From: PALSA-555 sp963821325
GTDB lineage: Bacteria; Actinomycetota; Acidimicrobiia; IMCC26256; PALSA-555
Direction of reading: 5' to 3'
Assembly (NCBI GenBank): GCA_963821325.1
Contig: CAWGDC010000001.1
Span: 248,001 to 312,000 of the forward strand
DNA: 64,000 nucleotides
The notes beneath the pieces are model-generated. The model had not been told where the DNA came from. It made no database searches and saw only the letters and a list, made by a program, of their open reading frames with translations. Shown piece after piece: positions 62,181-64,000 of the stretch. Position 1 is the first letter of the stretch. Each line of letters starts with the position of its first letter. Made by a program: the position numbers and the translations under genes.

Positions 62181-62292
62181 CTGGGCCTCCTCGCGCCGGT
62201 TGCCGTCGCTCGCGGCGATGACACTAGCGTTAGCAGATCGTCGGTGTGACGTTCCCACCTATGGGTGGTATGGAGTGCCGTGCTACGGTTCG

Positions 62293-62308
62293 CTGACGCC
62301 GGTGTTAG
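62293..62308. promoter_or_regulatory. Candidate operator of the double-TetR regulator
   Basis: CTGACGCC followed directly by GGTGTTAG is an imperfect 16-base inverted repeat (6 of 8 positions), 28 bases before the aldo/keto reductase start. A related half-site, GCGTTAG, occurs at about 62226-62232 on the other side of the divergent region. Unequal half-sites would suit a regulator with two different DNA-binding domains. This is inferred from position and similarity only. Confidence 0.45.
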
Positions 62309-62336
62309 TTCACGACCTGGCAAGGGGGTCCGCCGC

Positions 62337-63332
62337 ATGGAACGCCGACCGTTCGGACGAACCGGGCTCGACGTCTCTGCGATCGGCATCGGCTGCTGGC
62401 AGGTCGGGGGCGGCTATGGCCATGTCGAGGAGGACGAGTTCGCCCGAGCTGTCGGGCGGGCACTCGACCTCGGCATCAACTGCTTCGACACTGCCGAGGG
62501 CTACGGCATGGGCTCGTCGGAGCGCTCCCTCGGAGAGGCGCTCGGCAGCCGCCGCGACGAGGCGATCGTCGTCACCAAGTTCGGCATGAACTACCGGGAC
62601 AAGCCGAACCTCCGCGACAGCAGCCGCGAGCGCGTCTTCGCGTCGATCGACAAGAGCCTCACGAACCTGGGCACCGACCGGGTCGACGTCTTCCTCGTGC
62701 ACTGGCCCGACCGGGAGACCCCGTTCGAGGAGACGATGGGCGCGCTCGAGGACGTCGTCCGCGACGGCAAGGCCCGCTTCGTCGGGCTCTCGAACTTCAA
62801 GCTCGATGAGATCGAATCATGCCGGCGCGCGTTCCGGGTCGACGTCGTCCAGTACGGCTGGAACATGTTCGACCGGCGGATGCAACGCGAGATCCTCCCC
62901 TACTGCGAGGAGCACGGGATCGGGTTCATGGCCTACGGCTCGCTCGCGTTCGGGTTGCTGACCGGGACCTTCACCGAGGACCAGGACTTCGGCTCGCAGG
63001 ACTGGCGCGCCCGGAAAGGCAAGATGGGCAACATCAAGATGTTCGAGTCCCTGTTCGGCGCCGAGTCGTTCCCGCGGAACGTGCGGGCCGTCAACGAGCT
63101 CAAGGGCATCGCGACGCGGTACGACAAGAGTCTCCCGCAGCTCGCGCTCCGGTGGGCGATCTCGCACCCAGCGGTCAGCACGGCGCTCGTGGGCACTCGC
63201 ACCATCGCCGAGGTCGAGGACAATGTCGGCGCGATGGGCTGGTCGATCTCGGACGCCGACCTGGTTGAGATCGACGCGATCTTCGCTCGCCATGAGATCG
63301 AGACCGTCCCGGAGTACTGGATCGAGGACTGA
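62337..63332 (+). CDS. Aldo/keto reductase
   Basis: Protein of 331 residues. The catalytic tetrad is visible as the aspartate and tyrosine of NCFDTAEGYGMGSSE, the lysine of VVTKFGMNYR and the histidine of FLVHWPDRETPF. The NADPH-binding end is GTRTIAEVEDN. It would reduce a ketone or aldehyde in the pathway. The ATG at 62337 has AAGGGGG upstream. It is the first gene of a rightward operon read away from the double-TetR gene. Confidence 0.88.
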   Translation: MERRPFGRTGLDVSAIGIGCWQVGGGYGHVEEDEFARAVGRALDLGINCFDTAEGYGMGSSERSLGEALGSRRDEAIVVTKFGMNYRDKPNLRDSSRERVFASIDKSLTNLGTDRVDVFLVHWPDRETPFEETMGALEDVVRDGKARFVGLSNFKLDEIESCRRAFRVDVVQYGWNMFDRRMQREILPYCEEHGIGFMAYGSLAFGLLTGTFTEDQDFGSQDWRARKGKMGNIKMFESLFGAESFPRNVRAVNELKGIATRYDKSLPQLALRWAISHPAVSTALVGTRTIAEVEDNVGAMGWSISDADLVEIDAIFARHEIETVPEYWIED

Positions 63333-63338
63333 CGCACG

Positions 63339-64000
63339 ATGGGTGAGGAGCTCTCGGGCAAGGTCGCGATCGTCACCGGCGGCGCAGGCGGCATCGGTCG
63401 CGGGATGGTGGAGCTCTTCGCGGAGGAAGGTGCAGACGTCGTCATCGCCGACATTGACGAGGCGCGCGGCCAAGACCTCGAGGCGGAGCTCGGCGCGGCG
63501 GCGGCGTTCAGGCGGACGGACGTGAGCGATGCCAACGACGTACAGGAGGCTGTCGACTTCGCCGTCGAGCGCTTCGGCGGACTGCACGTCATGTGCAACA
63601 ACGCCGGGATCGGCGGACCGCGCCATCGCTTCCTCGATGACGAGCTGCTCGACTTCGAGACCCAGATGCGCGTGAACCTCTTTGGTGTCATGGTGGGCTG
63701 CCAGCGGGCCGGCCGTCACATGGCGACGCACGGTGGCGGCTCGATCATCAACACGACGTCCATCGGCGGGATCAACGCCGGGGCCGGACTGATGACCTAT
63801 CGCGCGTCGAAGGCGGCAGTCATCCACTTGACCAGGTGCATCGCCATCGACCTCGCCGAGCATCAGATCCGCGTGAACTGTGTGGCGCCGGCCCACATCC
63901 CGACGGCGATCAACGCCACGTACGATCAGTCGCGGATCATCCAGAAGATGCAGCCGCTGCAGCGTGTCGGGTCGCCGAGGGATGTGGCGAATGCCGCCGT
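63339..64000 (+). CDS. Short-chain dehydrogenase/reductase (3' end outside the window)
   Basis: Open frame from the ATG at 63339, six bases after the aldo/keto reductase stop, to the window end (220 codons). It begins MGEELSGKVAIVTGGAGGIG, with the TGGAGGIG cofactor loop. An ADIDEARGQD segment follows (the aspartate after beta-2 favours NAD), then NNAGIGGPRHR, INTTSIGGINAG and YRASKAAV with the catalytic Tyr and Lys. It is probably 30-50 residues short of complete. It is coupled to the aldo/keto reductase and likely oxidises a hydroxyl of the same compound. Confidence 0.88.
   Translation, partial: MGEELSGKVAIVTGGAGGIGRGMVELFAEEGADVVIADIDEARGQDLEAELGAAAAFRRTDVSDANDVQEAVDFAVERFGGLHVMCNNAGIGGPRHRFLDDELLDFETQMRVNLFGVMVGCQRAGRHMATHGGGSIINTTSIGGINAGAGLMTYRASKAAVIHLTRCIAIDLAEHQIRVNCVAPAHIPTAINATYDQSRIIQKMQPLQRVGSPRDVANAA

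Noticed and set aside
62817..63896. Minus-strand frame of 359 codons opposite the aldo/keto reductase and the terminal SDR
   Set aside because: Both plus-strand genes have clear catalytic motifs, and the antisense frame has none.

Overview
This is a high-GC (roughly 70%) bacterial chromosome segment. Its content points to an actinomycete-like organism, most plausibly an uncultured member of the Acidimicrobiia. The signs are mycothiol-associated enzyme families (a maleylpyruvate-isomerase-type DinB protein, a second DinB protein and a PIG-L amidase), paired wax-ester synthase/diacylglycerol acyltransferases, a PASTA-less PknB-type kinase, many TetR regulators, duplicated amidohydrolase-2 genes, and a catabolic island with cytochromes P450, acyl-CoA dehydrogenase and a DUF35-thiolase fusion. 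The taxonomic placement is inference. No rRNA, tRNA or CRISPR array was seen.

Layout. 1-5.2 kb: the 3' part of a MurG/MGDG-like glycosyltransferase, two GT39-type membrane glycosyltransferases and a TetR gene. 5.2-9.5 kb: a four-gene operon (amidohydrolase, acetoacetate-decarboxylase-like, SDR, amidohydrolase) read away from the TetR gene across a palindromic operator. 9.6-18.9 kb: an ABC-2 exporter, hemolysin-III membrane protein, Tat-exported phospholipase C-like phosphoesterase, DNA methyltransferase, Ser/Thr kinase plus lipoprotein, and a divergent mycothiol-isomerase/TetR pair. 18.9-26 kb: small envelope proteins, a cyclic-nucleotide-binding domain protein, a divergent WYL regulator/DinB pair, a PIG-L hydrolase and a YceI protein.

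26-30 kb is the most unusual part. It carries a BTAD regulator and then clusters of very small, overlapping genes. Three of these clusters are preceded by copies of the same roughly 80-nt element. Each copy folds the same way (three-way-junction core plus a variable but base-paired third hairpin), sits just behind a candidate -10 box and lies 46-52 nt upstream of a ribosome-binding site. This looks like an undescribed cis-regulatory RNA controlling small membrane proteins. 30-35.3 kb: an aquaporin, then a tightly overlapping operon of a three-helix protein, a large protein with a PhoU/DUF47-like C-terminus, a PPDK-like protein lacking the PEP barrel, and a small membrane protein.

35.6-47.3 kb is a lipid-metabolism region: alpha/beta hydrolase, SDR, acyl-CoA synthetase, a substrate-binding protein, LPLAT, two WES/DGAT genes, a membrane esterase and a nitronate monooxygenase. 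47.4-48.7 kb: an XRE-regulator/nucleotidyltransferase module between 18-bp direct repeats, next to a broken regulator gene. 48.7-53.6 kb: a LivH-LivM-LivG-LivF ABC importer fused into one 1183-residue chain, with its binding protein. 53.9-64 kb: a side-chain-degradation-like island (DUF35-thiolase, aldehyde dehydrogenase, P450, acyl-CoA dehydrogenase, P450, a double-TetR regulator, aldo/keto reductase, SDR) that continues beyond the window.

Nine otherwise intact genes contain eleven single-base frameshifts, all lying before 41 kb. These are more likely assembly or base-calling errors than decay, and several sit at the same short GC motif. Coordinates of the affected genes span both frames.
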